Below, in pieces: positions 27,087-36,220 of a DNA stretch of 63,957 nt. The notes beneath the pieces are model-generated. The model was not told where the DNA came from. It did not search any database and saw only the letters and a program-made list of their open reading frames with translations. Numbering within the stretch: the first letter of the stretch is position 1; the number at the start of each line of letters is the position of its first letter. The DNA is from Dictyobacter arantiisoli (lineage in GTDB: Bacteria; Chloroflexota; Ktedonobacteria; Ktedonobacterales; Ktedonobacteraceae): assembly GCF_008326305.1 (NCBI RefSeq), contig NZ_BIXY01000035.1, positions 1 through 63,957 of the forward strand, read 5' to 3'. Both the position numbers and the translations under genes were made by a program.

Positions 27087-27445
27087 TTAATAGACCAACC
27101 TTCCAAAGGATAAAGTATTCTCATTAAAAATAACTACAAAAAAGTAAATCCATATTGACTAGACGAACGAGTATGGATATAGAAACAACACTCACTATCT
27201 ATAGTATAAAATAGTTATAGACCGCTTGAGGTTATTCTTTTACATGCAACAAGACAAGAAACAGATGAAGCAAATAACCAGATAAAATCTCATACAAGTT
27301 CTCTATAGACAAGTATTTTTCCGGCCTGCTCGTTTATTGTCCATCGCTGATTATATCTTAAATAGAGCGTAATGAAAAAAAGTAGGACCAAAAATACCCC
27401 TCCACCATGCAAGAGAAAAACCTGTTGACCCACAAAAGCCGTCTC
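27087..27445. other. divergent intergenic region
   Basis: About 360 bp of AT-rich sequence without a credible frame, between the minus-strand GT2 gene and the plus-strand MBL gene. No minus-strand promoter is obvious. Confidence 0.3.
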
Positions 27446-27507
27446 TTGTAGAACACTTATCCGTATGATACAATAGAATCCGGGCGAGGACATTTGGTCC
27501 CCGCCCG
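27446..27507 (+). promoter_or_regulatory. promoter plus 5'-UTR hairpin of the MBL hydrolase gene
   Basis: TTGTAG (27446-27451) and TACAAT (27469-27474) are 17 bp apart, so transcription would start near 27481. Exactly there begins a GC-rich stem: CGGGCGAGGAC (27481-27491) pairs with GTCCCCGCCCG (27497-27507) with one mismatch. The mRNA would carry a hairpin at its extreme 5' end, 26 nt before the start codon. Confidence 0.5.
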
Positions 27508-27533
27508 AACTTATGTGAGAGAGTATTACAGTT

Positions 27534-28184
27534 ATGGAAATTTCCTGGCTTGGCCACTCTTGCTTTCAGTTACGTGGCAAAAACGTCAATTTAATTACTG
27601 ATCCTTTCACTCCTCAGCAAGAAAGCGCGGAACCACCCGCAACGCTGAGTAAGATTAACGCCTCTATTATTACCATCAGTCACAATCATCCAGGCCATAA
27701 CTATGTACAGGGTGTGGGTGGGAATCCACGCGTTGTACGTGGACCGGGTGAATATGAAATTAACGAAGTGCTAATCACTGGTGTTGCCTCCTACCATGAT
27801 GATGAACATGGGAAAAGTCATGGGCGGAACACTATTTATGTCATACATATGGACGATCTTGTGATCTGTCATTTAGGCGATCTGGGTCACGCATTAAAAG
27901 AAGAGCAGTTAGAAGCCGTTGCAGATGCCGATGTGTTGTTAGTACCCATTAGTGGCGGGAAATCGGTCACAGCAACTCAGGCTGCGGAAATTATCAGTCA
28001 GGTTGAGCCGCATGTGGTTATTCCAATGCACTATCATCCAACACCCGATGAGCAGCGACCGGCTCAATTAGATAAGTTTTTCCGCGAAATGGGCGTTGAA
28101 GCAATTGAACCACAACCCAAATTTACCGTTACCAAGAATTCACTGCCAGCCACGATGCAGGTTGTGTTACTAACACCACGGTAA
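27534..28184 (+). CDS. MBL-fold metallo-hydrolase (UPF0173-like)
   Basis: 216 residues of a compact metallo-beta-lactamase fold: EISWLGHSCFQLRGK, LITDPFTP, SHNHPGHNY, a GEYEI strand, CHLGDLGH and a late IPMHYHP. This is the arrangement of UPF0173/YtkL-type Zn-dependent hydrolases of unknown substrate. The canonical HxHxDH metal motif reads HNHPGH here, so the usual metal-binding aspartate is glycine, while later metal residues (D in LGDLGH, H in PMHYH) are kept. The mRNA likely begins with a hairpin. pyrG follows 71 bp downstream and could share the transcript. Confidence 0.8.
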   Translation: MEISWLGHSCFQLRGKNVNLITDPFTPQQESAEPPATLSKINASIITISHNHPGHNYVQGVGGNPRVVRGPGEYEINEVLITGVASYHDDEHGKSHGRNTIYVIHMDDLVICHLGDLGHALKEEQLEAVADADVLLVPISGGKSVTATQAAEIISQVEPHVVIPMHYHPTPDEQRPAQLDKFFREMGVEAIEPQPKFTVTKNSLPATMQVVLLTPR

Positions 28185-28255
28185 GTACCGTGAAGAGAGT
28201 ATCACTGTTTCAATTGCTCAAGGCAAGGCTCCCGATATAAGGAGAAAGCGAAGCT

Positions 28256-29926
28256 ATGTCAAAATTCATCTTTGTCACAGGCGGTGTGGCGTCATCAGTA
28301 GGAAAAGGTATCAGTGTAGCCTCACTCGGGCGTCTCCTCAAAAATCGCGGAGTCTCCGTCTCGCTCATGAAATTGGACCCCTACATCAATGTCGATCCCG
28401 GTACAATGTCCCCCTATCAGCACGGTGAAGTTTTCGTGACAGAAGATGGCGCGGAAACAGACCTGGACCTCGGTCACTATGAGCGGTTTACCGATGAGCC
28501 ATCGTATCAAACCAATAACGTGACCACAGGCCAGGTCTATGCCTCGGTGATTGGGAAGGAACGACGCGGAGAATATCTCGGCGGTACGATTCAAGTTATT
28601 CCACATATCACCAATGAGATTAAAGATCGCATACGTGCGGTGGCTCGCCATTCAGATGCGGATGTGGTAGTGGTTGAGGTTGGCGGTACCGTTGGCGATA
28701 TCGAGGGTGAGCCCTTCTTAGAGGCCATTCGCCAGATGCGTAAAGACGTGGGACGGCGCGAGGTGCTCTATATCCACGTGACCTTACTGCCCTATCTGGG
28801 CGCAGCCAAAGAACTGAAAACCAAGCCAACACAACATAGCGTAAAAGAGCTACTACGCGTTGGTATTCAGCCCGATGTTATTTTATGTCGTTCCGACTAT
28901 GCTGTGCCCGATGAGTTACGCGAGAAGATTGCGCTGTTCTGTAATATTGAGGAAAAAGCGGTCATCGGGATGACAAATGCCGATACGATCTATGAGGTTC
29001 CTCTGTTGCTGGAACAGGCCGGTCTGGGTGAGTATCTGGTACAGGAACTCAACCTGCCCAAGCATGAACCACATATGGAAGAGTGGAGCAATCTGGTGTC
29101 GCGCATCAAGAGCCCACGTCCTGAAGTAACCATCGGTCTGGTCGGCAAATATGTTGAATTACATGATGCCTACCTCTCAGTCGCCGAATCTCTCCATCAT
29201 GCTGGCTGGTTCCATGATATGGATATCCATATCAAATGGATTAACTCAGAAGCCCTGGAACAGATGGGTGATAACTACGAAGAGGCATTAGAAGATGTCT
29301 CAGGCATTGTCGTACCTGGTGGCTTTGGGCATCGCGGTATCGAGGGTAAAATCAAGGCGGCTAACTATGCACGCCGCAACAACATTCCTTATTTAGGACT
29401 TTGCCTGGGTATGCAGGTTGCGGTTATCGAATTCGCGCGTAATGTGCTTGGCATGAAAGATGCCAATAGCTCTGAATTTGATCCCCAGAATAGCAATCCT
29501 GTCATTGATCTCATGAATACACAGCGCAATGTGTCCGATAAAGGTGGCACGATGCGTCTGGGTAACTGGGTCTGTTGTCTGATGGCTGGTACAAAGGCTC
29601 ACGAAGCTTATGGCGAGCCGATTGTGTTTGAGCGACATCGCCATCGCTATGAATTCAATAACGACTATCGGAAACGCATGGAAACTCATGGATTGGTTGT
29701 CAGTGGTCGCTCCGCTGATAATAGTCTGGTAGAGGTTATTGAACTGAAAGACCATCCCTGGTTTGTCGCCTCGCAGTTCCATCCAGAATTCAAGAGTCGC
29801 CCGACGCATCCACATCCACTGTTCCGCGATTTTATCGGGGCCAGCGTGAAGTATCATAAGGGACAGCAGGATACTTTGGCGTTGGAACCCAGCAAAGTAT
29901 TACCCGACTCACGGGTAGAGCTATAA
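28256..29926 (+). CDS. pyrG: CTP synthase
   Basis: 556 residues, full length. The N-terminal synthetase domain begins [17 protein letters not shown] (ATP loop) with [22 protein letters not shown]. The C-terminal class I glutaminase domain has [11 protein letters not shown], the nucleophile Cys in GLCLGMQ, and HPEF near the end. It converts UTP to CTP using glutamine and ATP in the cytosol. AAGGAGA precedes the ATG. No pyrimidine-sensing leader of the kind used in Gram-positive pyrG was seen. The next gene starts 22 bp downstream. Confidence 0.97.
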   Translation: MSKFIFVTGGVASSVGKGISVASLGRLLKNRGVSVSLMKLDPYINVDPGTMSPYQHGEVFVTEDGAETDLDLGHYERFTDEPSYQTNNVTTGQVYASVIGKERRGEYLGGTIQVIPHITNEIKDRIRAVARHSDADVVVVEVGGTVGDIEGEPFLEAIRQMRKDVGRREVLYIHVTLLPYLGAAKELKTKPTQHSVKELLRVGIQPDVILCRSDYAVPDELREKIALFCNIEEKAVIGMTNADTIYEVPLLLEQAGLGEYLVQELNLPKHEPHMEEWSNLVSRIKSPRPEVTIGLVGKYVELHDAYLSVAESLHHAGWFHDMDIHIKWINSEALEQMGDNYEEALEDVSGIVVPGGFGHRGIEGKIKAANYARRNNIPYLGLCLGMQVAVIEFARNVLGMKDANSSEFDPQNSNPVIDLMNTQRNVSDKGGTMRLGNWVCCLMAGTKAHEAYGEPIVFERHRHRYEFNNDYRKRMETHGLVVSGRSADNSLVEVIELKDHPWFVASQFHPEFKSRPTHPHPLFRDFIGASVKYHKGQQDTLALEPSKVLPDSRVEL

Positions 29927-29948
29927 AACTGAAGAGTTGTAAAAAACT

Positions 29949-31271
29949 ATGATGTACTTGAGCCAACTGCTCGGTGAGCCTGTTGTCGATCAACAGCAGG
30001 TACGTGTGGGCAGAATCATTGATATATTCGTGTTGGCAGCGCAGGTAGGCCAGAGTGACGCGGTCTACCCCAGCGCGCTGCTGGTGGATGTCGAAGACAA
30101 GCAACCTGAACGGATAGCGCCTGTTGCACTGGAGCGTAAGGATGGTCAGTGGCAGTTGCGCGCTTCCCATAAGCAGTTCGCTCAATCATTGCCCCCTTCC
30201 CAGGAGGAAGAGATTCGCCTGGCCCAGGAGGTGCTGGATAAACAGATCATTGATCTTGAGCACAAGAAAACGGTGCGGGTGAATGATCTGTGTTTCAGCG
30301 ATAGCTGGCAGATTCTGGGTGTCGATAAAAGTCCTTTAGGGCTGGTACGCCGCCTGGCCCCGGCCTGGTTATCTCATGCGATTAACCAGCCCACCACGAC
30401 AACCCTGGTTCCCTGGGAAGATATCGAGTTAATTCACTCCTCCACACGACATAGAGATGATCCAGAACATCCTACAAGCGAGTCACAAATCATCCAACAA
30501 CAGGCAGTACCACCTGCACCTGGCTCGTTTACTGGACACCTCTCAGAACTTCATCCCGCAGATATCGCCACGATTGTCCACCAGATCACCGTTGAGCAGG
30601 GGACGCGCTTGATCGAGCGTCTTGATAATGAAACTGCCGCCGCGACCATGGAAGAAATTGCCACCGAACGCCAGGCACAAATCCTGGAAAACCTTGCTCC
30701 AGAGCGAGCCGTTGCTATTCTGCACGATATGAGTCCCGATGAGTTAGCAGATCTGCTAGGACAATTGCCCGAAGATCGGCAGCAAGAATTGTTACGACAG
30801 TTAAAGCCGGAAGAATCGGAAGATGTACAGGATCTTTTGGAATATGCTTCTGATACGGCTGGTGGCTTGATGACAACCGATTATATTGTTCTCAATCAGA
30901 CACGCACTATCCAGCAAGCACTGGAAGCGGTACGCTTAAATATCATCAAAAATGATGTCCGTATCGCCTATCTCTATTGTGTTGAGGATGAGACACAGGA
31001 TGAGTGTCAGCCATTGGGAGTTGTTTCGATCTGGGATCTGATTGTGGCTCAACCCACTCAATTACTACAAGAGATCATGGAGACCAATCTGATCTCAGTA
31101 CAGCCAGACACTGATCCACGTACGGTGGCTGAGACACTGGCTAAATATAATCTCCTTGCAGTTCCTGTAGTGGGTGAAACAGGCATCATAGAAGGCGTTA
31201 TAACCGTAGACGATGCCCTGGATGTGCTGTTGCCAGTTGAGCGTCGCCGCAAACCGATACGCATGTATTAG
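29949..31271 (+). CDS. soluble PRC-barrel / MgtE_N / CBS protein
   Basis: 440 residues with no membrane span. Order: two PRC-barrel-like segments (about 1-80 and 95-170), an MgtE intracellular helical domain (about 195-300, with repeated ERLDNETAAATMEEI / NLAPERAVAILHDMSPDE / LLGQLPEDRQQELL), and a CBS pair (about 305-430, TDYIVLNQ... and ISVQPDTDPRTVAE). This is the sensor half of MgtE Mg2+ channels without the channel. In relatives such proteins are often paired with a metal transporter; none is adjacent here. It follows pyrG by 22 bp. Likely role: Mg2+- or nucleotide-responsive regulation (inference). Confidence 0.8.
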   Translation: MMYLSQLLGEPVVDQQQVRVGRIIDIFVLAAQVGQSDAVYPSALLVDVEDKQPERIAPVALERKDGQWQLRASHKQFAQSLPPSQEEEIRLAQEVLDKQIIDLEHKKTVRVNDLCFSDSWQILGVDKSPLGLVRRLAPAWLSHAINQPTTTTLVPWEDIELIHSSTRHRDDPEHPTSESQIIQQQAVPPAPGSFTGHLSELHPADIATIVHQITVEQGTRLIERLDNETAAATMEEIATERQAQILENLAPERAVAILHDMSPDELADLLGQLPEDRQQELLRQLKPEESEDVQDLLEYASDTAGGLMTTDYIVLNQTRTIQQALEAVRLNIIKNDVRIAYLYCVEDETQDECQPLGVVSIWDLIVAQPTQLLQEIMETNLISVQPDTDPRTVAETLAKYNLLAVPVVGETGIIEGVITVDDALDVLLPVERRRKPIRMY

Positions 31272-31290
31272 CCAGAAACGCAACCATTGC

Positions 31291-31533
31291 TCAGCCTAAA
31301 GAGAAACTGGCCAGTCCATACATTTTAGTACGCTGGCAAGAAGATATTGTCTTGCCATGGCGCATATGCTTCAAGGTACGTACCAACTCAAATCCAGAGC
31401 GTCGTAGCAACTCAACTCGGCTGGGAGAAGATGAAGGGCTGGAGATTTGCAGTCTCGGACGGCTGGTAGAACGCCAGTGTCCCACAGTATCCTCCTCAAC
31501 AAAGCCGGTGCGTTCATATGGGGCGTAACTCAA
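31291..31533 (-). CDS. possible small protein (80 aa)
   Basis: A TTG-initiated frame convergent with the MgtE-like gene and only 20 bp from its stop. The product is basic and Ser/Arg-rich (a run SSPSSSPSRVELLRRSG) without membrane segments. The frame is open for 80 codons in non-coding surroundings and a weak AGGAAG lies upstream. No family is recognised. It may be a random open frame. Confidence 0.35.
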   Translation of the reverse strand: MSYAPYERTGFVEEDTVGHWRSTSRPRLQISSPSSSPSRVELLRRSGFELVRTLKHMRHGKTISSCQRTKMYGLASFSLG

Positions 31534-31594
31534 GCATTGTAAGACTTCCTGCCTTTTCTATAATTCCATCAAATAAGCCATGCTCCTAACGGAG

Positions 31595-31877
31595 CACCCT
31601 GAACCATGAAATTGCTCCCAATTTCAGAGAAATAAGAGGATGTATGAACAAGAACGTAGGCATCGCACGAAGCGTCAGCGTAGGTCGATGCACCCTTGCT
31701 CGTACGACGCTCTCACCCCAAAGCTCCAGAATGGCCTACGGGCGAGATGGTCGTACGTGAACGGGAAAGCGCACCTCGGTTGCGACCTCGGCACGCACCT
31801 ACACTTCTCCCTCATCATTGCAGGTGTTTGAACTGTATTGGGAGACACCCTGAACCATGAAATTGGGAGCAATTTCA
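31595..31877. repeat. segment bounded by 20-nt direct repeats that form hairpins
   Basis: CACCCTGAACCATGAAATTG occurs at 31595-31614 and again at 31846-31865, 251 bp apart. Each copy continues into a perfect 8-bp hairpin, TGAAATTG-loop-CAATTTCA. The loop is CTCC in the first and GGAG in the second, so the loops are reverse complements although the flanks are direct repeats. The enclosed 230 bp has no credible gene. Confidence 0.55.
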
Positions 31878-31903
31878 TGAGAATAGTTAGAATGAACTCA
31901 GGA

Positions 31904-32635
31904 TCAGGATTGGGGGCAGTCGGAAGAGTTGGCGGGTACCGTAGTCTCGAGCGCAGCTAATACCTGCATGATATCCTCACATACCTCGATCATGGTTTCG
32001 GGCAACCAATCTTCCGGGTGTGGCTCATCAACAAGCAGCAGATGCTCAAGCTCGTTATCCCCGATTTGAATCTGTATACTCTCTTCTTCTGTATCAGAGT
32101 TATCGTGCAGACCACTCATACCGGCAGGATGCCAGATCGGAAGTTCGACGCGCTGCTGCAAATTTAATACTTCTGGATACAAACGATTCTCGCGCAAGAC
32201 CATACTTACAGCAGGACGTGTCTCGGTTGTACGACGGCTATGCTCACTCGCCTGCAATTTTACCAGTTGCGAGAGGGATACTAACGCATCATCCGGTATA
32301 GCGGTCCCATTCAATGCCAGTGAATACGATAGATCAACAATCAGAGGAGGAAGCGAACTCGTATGCAAATGCGCACAATCTTGATCTGCATCATGGAAAA
32401 ACTCACAGGTGCCAGTGGCGCCGTCATTGGAAAGAGCGGTATCCAGCACACCCCAAGAGAAGGAGGCCAGGCAAGAACTCCGCGTCTCCTCCTCCTCACA
32501 GGAACCTGTATGGCAGACACACGAAAACTCACGTTCCATTGAACGCGTATTTAACCAGAATTCCGGGTGGGTAGCAAGACCAAGATCACGAGCCGCTTTG
32601 ATAAACAATTCGGTCATTTCTTCATATGTTACCAA
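31904..32635 (-). CDS. hypothetical protein with Cys clusters
   Basis: 243 residues from TTG 32635, chosen because GAGGGAG lies six bases upstream. The frame extends to 32692, but that would translate a perfect hairpin. Not recognised. Two Cys-rich patches (CVCHTGSC near residue 40; CEFFHDADQDCAH near 80) could bind metal. The rest is acidic with predicted helices and an acidic C-terminal region rich in D and E. No signal peptide or membrane span. Expressed alone. Function unknown. Confidence 0.6.
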   Translation of the reverse strand: MVTYEEMTELFIKAARDLGLATHPEFWLNTRSMEREFSCVCHTGSCEEEETRSSCLASFSWGVLDTALSNDGATGTCEFFHDADQDCAHLHTSSLPPLIVDLSYSLALNGTAIPDDALVSLSQLVKLQASEHSRRTTETRPAVSMVLRENRLYPEVLNLQQRVELPIWHPAGMSGLHDNSDTEEESIQIQIGDNELEHLLLVDEPHPEDWLPETMIEVCEDIMQVLAALETTVPANSSDCPQS

Positions 32636-32641
32636 TTTAAG

Positions 32642-32665
32642 CTCCCTCGTGCCTGTAGCAGGCAC
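32642..32665 (-). promoter_or_regulatory. hairpin directly upstream of the ribosome site
   Basis: GTGCCTG and CAGGCAC (32649-32665) form a perfect 7-bp stem with a 3-nt loop, immediately before GAGGGAG (32648-32642) that serves TTG 32635. It could tune translation initiation. Confidence 0.4.
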
Positions 32666-32778
32666 TGTAGTGACCACATAGCAACTCAACAATGTCTATG
32701 TTCATTTATATTACCGGGGGAAATCGCACGTGTCAATAAATAGTTTGATCCGGGGACCAGAACCCTTCCACAAAAAAA

Positions 32779-32806
32779 CAGGACATCCATGTTGTAGGAT
32801 GTCCTG
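32779..32806 (-). terminator. terminator of greA
   Basis: CAGGACATCC (32779-32788) pairs perfectly with GGATGTCCTG (32797-32806). On the minus strand it is followed by seven T residues (32778-32772). It lies 22 bp past the greA stop. Confidence 0.85.
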
Positions 32807-32827
32807 CAACGCTGCTGTACTTACCGA

Positions 32828-33340
32828 TTAAAGCATTGGACGAATAGAGAGGATAGAGTAGGTCGTCACGCCGCCAGGAGTTGAAACACTTACCTCATCG
32901 CCTTCACGATGTCCCATAAGAGCTTTGCCCACAGGAGACTGATCGGAAATCAAACCTGCTTTAGGATCGGCCTCAAAAGTCTCTACAATATTAAAGATGC
33001 GCTTGGTGCCACGATCTGTCTCCACCTCAACCTGCATACCTACACCTACAATCCCATCTTTGTTCCCGTGCATATCCGGTGTCATAACTTCAGACAAGGC
33101 AAGGCGCTGCTCAAGCTCAATGATCTCACCTTCTAATTTAGCCTGGTCATTTTTCGCGTCTTCATATGCACTGCTTTCGCTTATATCGCCCGCTTCCTTT
33201 GCTTCATGAATATAATCGGCGATCTCGCGGCGTTTCACATTGCGCAGATAATCTAGCCGCTCTTTCATTTTCGCAAAGCCCTCAGGCGTTAAACGATAGA
33301 TTTTGCGATCAGATGCATCACTCTGTCCACCAATACTCAT
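32828..33340 (-). CDS. greA: transcription elongation factor GreA
   Basis: 170 residues with the GreA layout. An N-terminal coiled coil (about 15-85) includes the acidic tip GDISESSAYEDAKNDQ that reaches into the RNA polymerase secondary channel. A C-terminal FKBP-like domain carries SPVGKALMGHREGDEV. It stimulates cleavage of backtracked transcripts. An N-terminal extension of about 12 residues (MSIGGQSDASDR) is longer than usual. AGGAG precedes the ATG and a strong terminator follows the stop, so it is a monocistronic unit. Confidence 0.95.
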   Translation of the reverse strand: MSIGGQSDASDRKIYRLTPEGFAKMKERLDYLRNVKRREIADYIHEAKEAGDISESSAYEDAKNDQAKLEGEIIELEQRLALSEVMTPDMHGNKDGIVGVGMQVEVETDRGTKRIFNIVETFEADPKAGLISDQSPVGKALMGHREGDEVSVSTPGGVTTYSILSIRPML

Positions 33341-33906
33341 AGTAAAACTCCTCCTGGTAGTGAGGCTCTCGACCCAAACGGGTCCATTCCCGATCTCTGC
33401 CTCTGATTACTTATAAATGTTCGTACAGGATTCATCACTCTTCTTTTTTTCGCTTGTTTGTGCTGCTTTTGGACCTATCCATTCATGATCATCCCATCCA
33501 AACTTCAGGCTGTCAGGCCTTCAGACAATGAGAAGCACATCATACTACAATGCTTTTGCTTGCAAGCTTTTGACAAAAAGAGGATGAAATATGCGACAGC
33601 ATAGAGAATGCTTACGCGTCTTGCTACTTGATGCTGTCTCTTTCCTGTTAATCGAGGCGGCATAACTCCACGCCTCGGTGCAACGCGAAACGCAGATGCT
33701 CAACACACATGAGGGAGATTATACGTTGAGAATTACGGAACGTCAAGTGATTTGCCTCGCTTTTTCACGAGTATGAAAGAACTTGTTTCAACTCGCATCC
33801 CGCGACAAATTCGACTGCAAGGTGCATCCGCTACCGATTATTCTACATCCTATCTCAGTAGAACCATGCTCAAGATAACCCTCTACGCGCTTAATTTATC
33901 ATAACA
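33341..33906. other. non-coding stretch with two hairpins
   Basis: About 565 bp without a credible gene, between greA and a zinc-ribbon gene, both on the minus strand. Two inverted repeats are visible: GACAGCAT/ATGCTGTC (33595-33602, 33631-33638) and CGAGGCG/CGCCTCG (33652-33658, 33671-33677). They may fold as one structured leader upstream of greA or be a terminator for the gene to the right. Confidence 0.35.
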
Positions 33907-34359
33907 CTATTTAGCAGCCACAAAGCGGAAGAGTCGTGTGTTACACACTGGACAAACACCTTCCATTGCATTGCGCCCATTCTTTGTAACAATTTGTTTA
34001 GGATTTTGCATTCCACGTTTGATCCGACATTTGACACAGTAGGCTTCAGGTGCCACAAGGGACTCCTCTGTTGCCTGCTCCAGAGACTCAGGTTCCACAA
34101 CAGCTGGCTCTACCTCTTCCTCTACAAGCCTTTCAACTGGCTCTTCTGCCGGTAATCCCACGTCAACAACATTGACCACAGCGTCTGTCTCCGGGATATT
34201 CACTACCGGTGGCAGAGCTTCCTCTCCCGGAATTGTCTTTTCCAGGGATGGCGTAGCCTTGCGGGTATACCACAGTTGTAGACAGAAAATACCTAATGCG
34301 ATCAGTGCAAATAACCAGACAAACGGACGACCAAATTTCAAATTTATAGATTTACCCAT
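33907..34359 (-). CDS. membrane-anchored DUF5679 zinc-ribbon protein
   Basis: 150 residues: one N-terminal membrane helix (about 12-32, FVWLFALIALGIFCLQLWY), an acidic Pro/Glu/Val-rich linker (about 40-105) and a C-terminal DUF5679 domain with AYCVKCRIKRGM, the VTKNGRNAMEG strand and CPVC, giving a four-cysteine zinc site. The same C-terminal module occurs as a stand-alone short protein in many Chloroflexota. The zinc ribbon probably binds nucleic acid or protein near the membrane, but its role is not established. A single gene. Confidence 0.7.
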   Translation of the reverse strand: MGKSINLKFGRPFVWLFALIALGIFCLQLWYTRKATPSLEKTIPGEEALPPVVNIPETDAVVNVVDVGLPAEEPVERLVEEEVEPAVVEPESLEQATEESLVAPEAYCVKCRIKRGMQNPKQIVTKNGRNAMEGVCPVCNTRLFRFVAAK

Positions 34360-34659
34360 ATACTACCTCCATATCTACTACAACCAACCACAGCAAAAAT
34401 GATACTGCCAGTGGAAAGTATAGCTGAAATACTCATTATCCAGGCTTTTTTTCACACGAATAGCAGAATAGAACTATCACTCTCGCCATTTCATCTGCCA
34501 TACCACAAAATGAGCATTCCAGGGAAGCGCTACGAAAAACAGGACACTGGAAAGGCCGATTGTTGTCTCAACACTTGCTTGCTCGACAGGGCATTCCAAT
34601 ACTCATGAGTGGGAGTAGGATGCCAGATCCAACGTATTCGAGAGAAACGGAAAATCAAC
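34360..34659. other. non-coding stretch
   Basis: Open frames here lack ribosome sites and protein-like composition. It separates the minus-strand zinc-ribbon gene from the plus-strand plsY and should contain the promoter of the former. Nothing else is seen. Confidence 0.25.
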
Positions 34660-34733
34660 GTAGCGGCCACCCGATTTTTTCCTTTTCATTTTTCTACCAT
34701 TTTCATTGGTAAAAAATCACGAACGGTGGCAAC
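34660..34733. repeat. degenerate inverted-repeat copy of the GTAGC-GCCACCC family
   Basis: Left end GTAGCGGCCACCCG (34660-34673). The right end, GAACGGTGGCAAC (34721-34733), is close to the inverse of the copy at 50.75 kb. The inner sequence contains GATTTTTT/AAAAAATC arms. Short and eroded. Confidence 0.35.
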
Positions 34734-34874
34734 TCTTTGGTTTCGGGTTGTCGCTGAAGGCTACACAAAAGAGATTTGGAAGACCCTGCTTGCTTGCTGA
34801 TACTCTAGCCAATTCATAAGAACAAGATTATAATGTGGCTGGCACCGCATGTTTATCAAACAAAGGAGAATTCG

Positions 34875-35558
34875 ATGTTCAACATCATCGGTTCGCTTGT
34901 CACTACGGCAATTATCGCTTATTTATGGGGTTCTATCCCTGCTGGCTATTGGATGGGACAGATCATCAAAGGCAAGGACTATGATATTCGTGATCATGGG
35001 AGTAAAAAGATTGGGGCAACCAATGTACAACGCACTTTAGGGACCGGGCCCGCAATCATCGTGCTCTTTATTGATCTCTCAAAAGGGATTGGTCCTGCTC
35101 TGCTGGCGACGTTTGTACCCTTCTTTTATGGTTCGGGCTGGGGTATTCTCGTTGCCGGATTGGCGGCTCTACTAGGGCATTGCTTCCCAATATTTATCGG
35201 CTTTAAGGGGGGACGCGGTGTGCTGACAGGAGCGGGCGTCATTCTCGTTTGCTCACCTCTTTCATTCCTGATCACTGCCATTACAACTATCGGCACTATT
35301 AGTATTTGGAGATATGTCTCTCTTGGCTCGATTGTTGGTTGTGTGACAGGCATTGTGCTGGGCATCGTCTTCTATCTTGTTGGATTGCTTCATCCCGGTT
35401 TCTTTGCTGCCGTGAGTCTGCCACAAATGCTTTATATGCTTATCGGACCAGCCTTAATTATTCTTTTTCATCGCGATAACATCGGGCGTCTGCTAGCGGG
35501 CAAAGAACGCAAGCTCGGACAAAAAGCAGAGAATGTCCCGGCCAGCGCAACAAAATAG
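34875..35558 (+). CDS. plsY: glycerol-3-phosphate acyltransferase PlsY
   Basis: 227 residues, five or six membrane spans. PlsY motifs are present: WGSIPAGYW at the start, HGSKKIGATNVQRTLG, a variant glycine loop FKGGRGVLTGAG (usually GGKGVAT) and HRDNIGRLLAGKERKLG at the end. It acylates glycerol-3-phosphate from acyl-phosphate, the first step of phospholipid synthesis. ATG 34875 has AAGGAG at seven bases; the frame opens earlier at 34833 without support. It faces pgsA across a shared terminator, so two phospholipid genes lie side by side. Confidence 0.9.
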   Translation: MFNIIGSLVTTAIIAYLWGSIPAGYWMGQIIKGKDYDIRDHGSKKIGATNVQRTLGTGPAIIVLFIDLSKGIGPALLATFVPFFYGSGWGILVAGLAALLGHCFPIFIGFKGGRGVLTGAGVILVCSPLSFLITAITTIGTISIWRYVSLGSIVGCVTGIVLGIVFYLVGLLHPGFFAAVSLPQMLYMLIGPALIILFHRDNIGRLLAGKERKLGQKAENVPASATK

Positions 35559-35582
35559 CGAGAAGAGATTTCTCTTCTCGCT
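35557..35582. terminator. bidirectional terminator between plsY and pgsA
   Basis: AGCGAGAAGAGA (35557-35568) pairs perfectly with TCTCTTCTCGCT (35571-35582). It starts at the plsY stop and lies 18 bp from the pgsA stop, serving both convergent genes. T-runs are short. Confidence 0.7.
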
Positions 35583-35599
35583 TTCCTGCTACCATCCGC

Positions 35600-36220
35600 T
35601 TAATGAGCGGTTGACTCATCACTGCTACGCAGGAGCGGCCAGCCTCCACGCAGATATTCAAGGCCCGAAAAGATCGTCCAAATCGTAGCCAGTATCAATA
35701 AGACATCGGCAAGGAGTAACAAGAGTTCCGCTGCGTTCACAGTGTGGCTATTGAAGGTAAGCATGTACGGAAAAATGGACAACATATGTGCGCCCAGACC
35801 TTTAGCTAGCAACAGGGCACCCAGAGCTAGCAGTGTGATAAAGGTCTTCTGCTTGCCCCACATGCCAGCCGGAATGACCTTCCCTTTCGCTGCCGCGATT
35901 GAGCGCAGGCCAGAAACCATAAACTCACGTGCCACAACAATAAAGACAATCCAGGGAGGAACCAGACCCATCGGCACCAGCGCAATCATCACAGCAGATA
36001 CAAATACTTTATCCGCCGTCAAGTCAAGGAATACGCCCAGCGAAGAGACCACTTTAAAGCGCCGCGCCAGATAGCCATCCAGATAATCAGTGACCGACGC
36101 CAGGAAAAAGAGGACCGTGGCGAGCAGGAAGGCCCATGGTTGGTTGACCAATACCAATATAAAAACCACGACAGTGGCAATTAATCGGCTTATACTCAAT
36201 ATATTCGGGAGATTACGCAT
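35600..36220 (-). CDS. pgsA: CDP-diacylglycerol-glycerol-3-phosphate 3-phosphatidyltransferase
   Basis: 206 residues with several membrane spans and a complete CDP-alcohol phosphotransferase motif TDYLDGYLARR...G...DLTADK (D-x2-DG-x2-AR-x8-G-x3-D-x3-D). It makes phosphatidylglycerol phosphate from CDP-diacylglycerol and glycerol-3-phosphate in the membrane. N-terminal MRNLPNILSISRL is typical of PgsA. It could in principle be another CDP-alcohol transferase, but length and the N-terminus favour PgsA. Confidence 0.9.
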   Translation of the reverse strand: MRNLPNILSISRLIATVVVFILVLVNQPWAFLLATVLFFLASVTDYLDGYLARRFKVVSSLGVFLDLTADKVFVSAVMIALVPMGLVPPWIVFIVVAREFMVSGLRSIAAAKGKVIPAGMWGKQKTFITLLALGALLLAKGLGAHMLSIFPYMLTFNSHTVNAAELLLLLADVLLILATIWTIFSGLEYLRGGWPLLRSSDESTAH

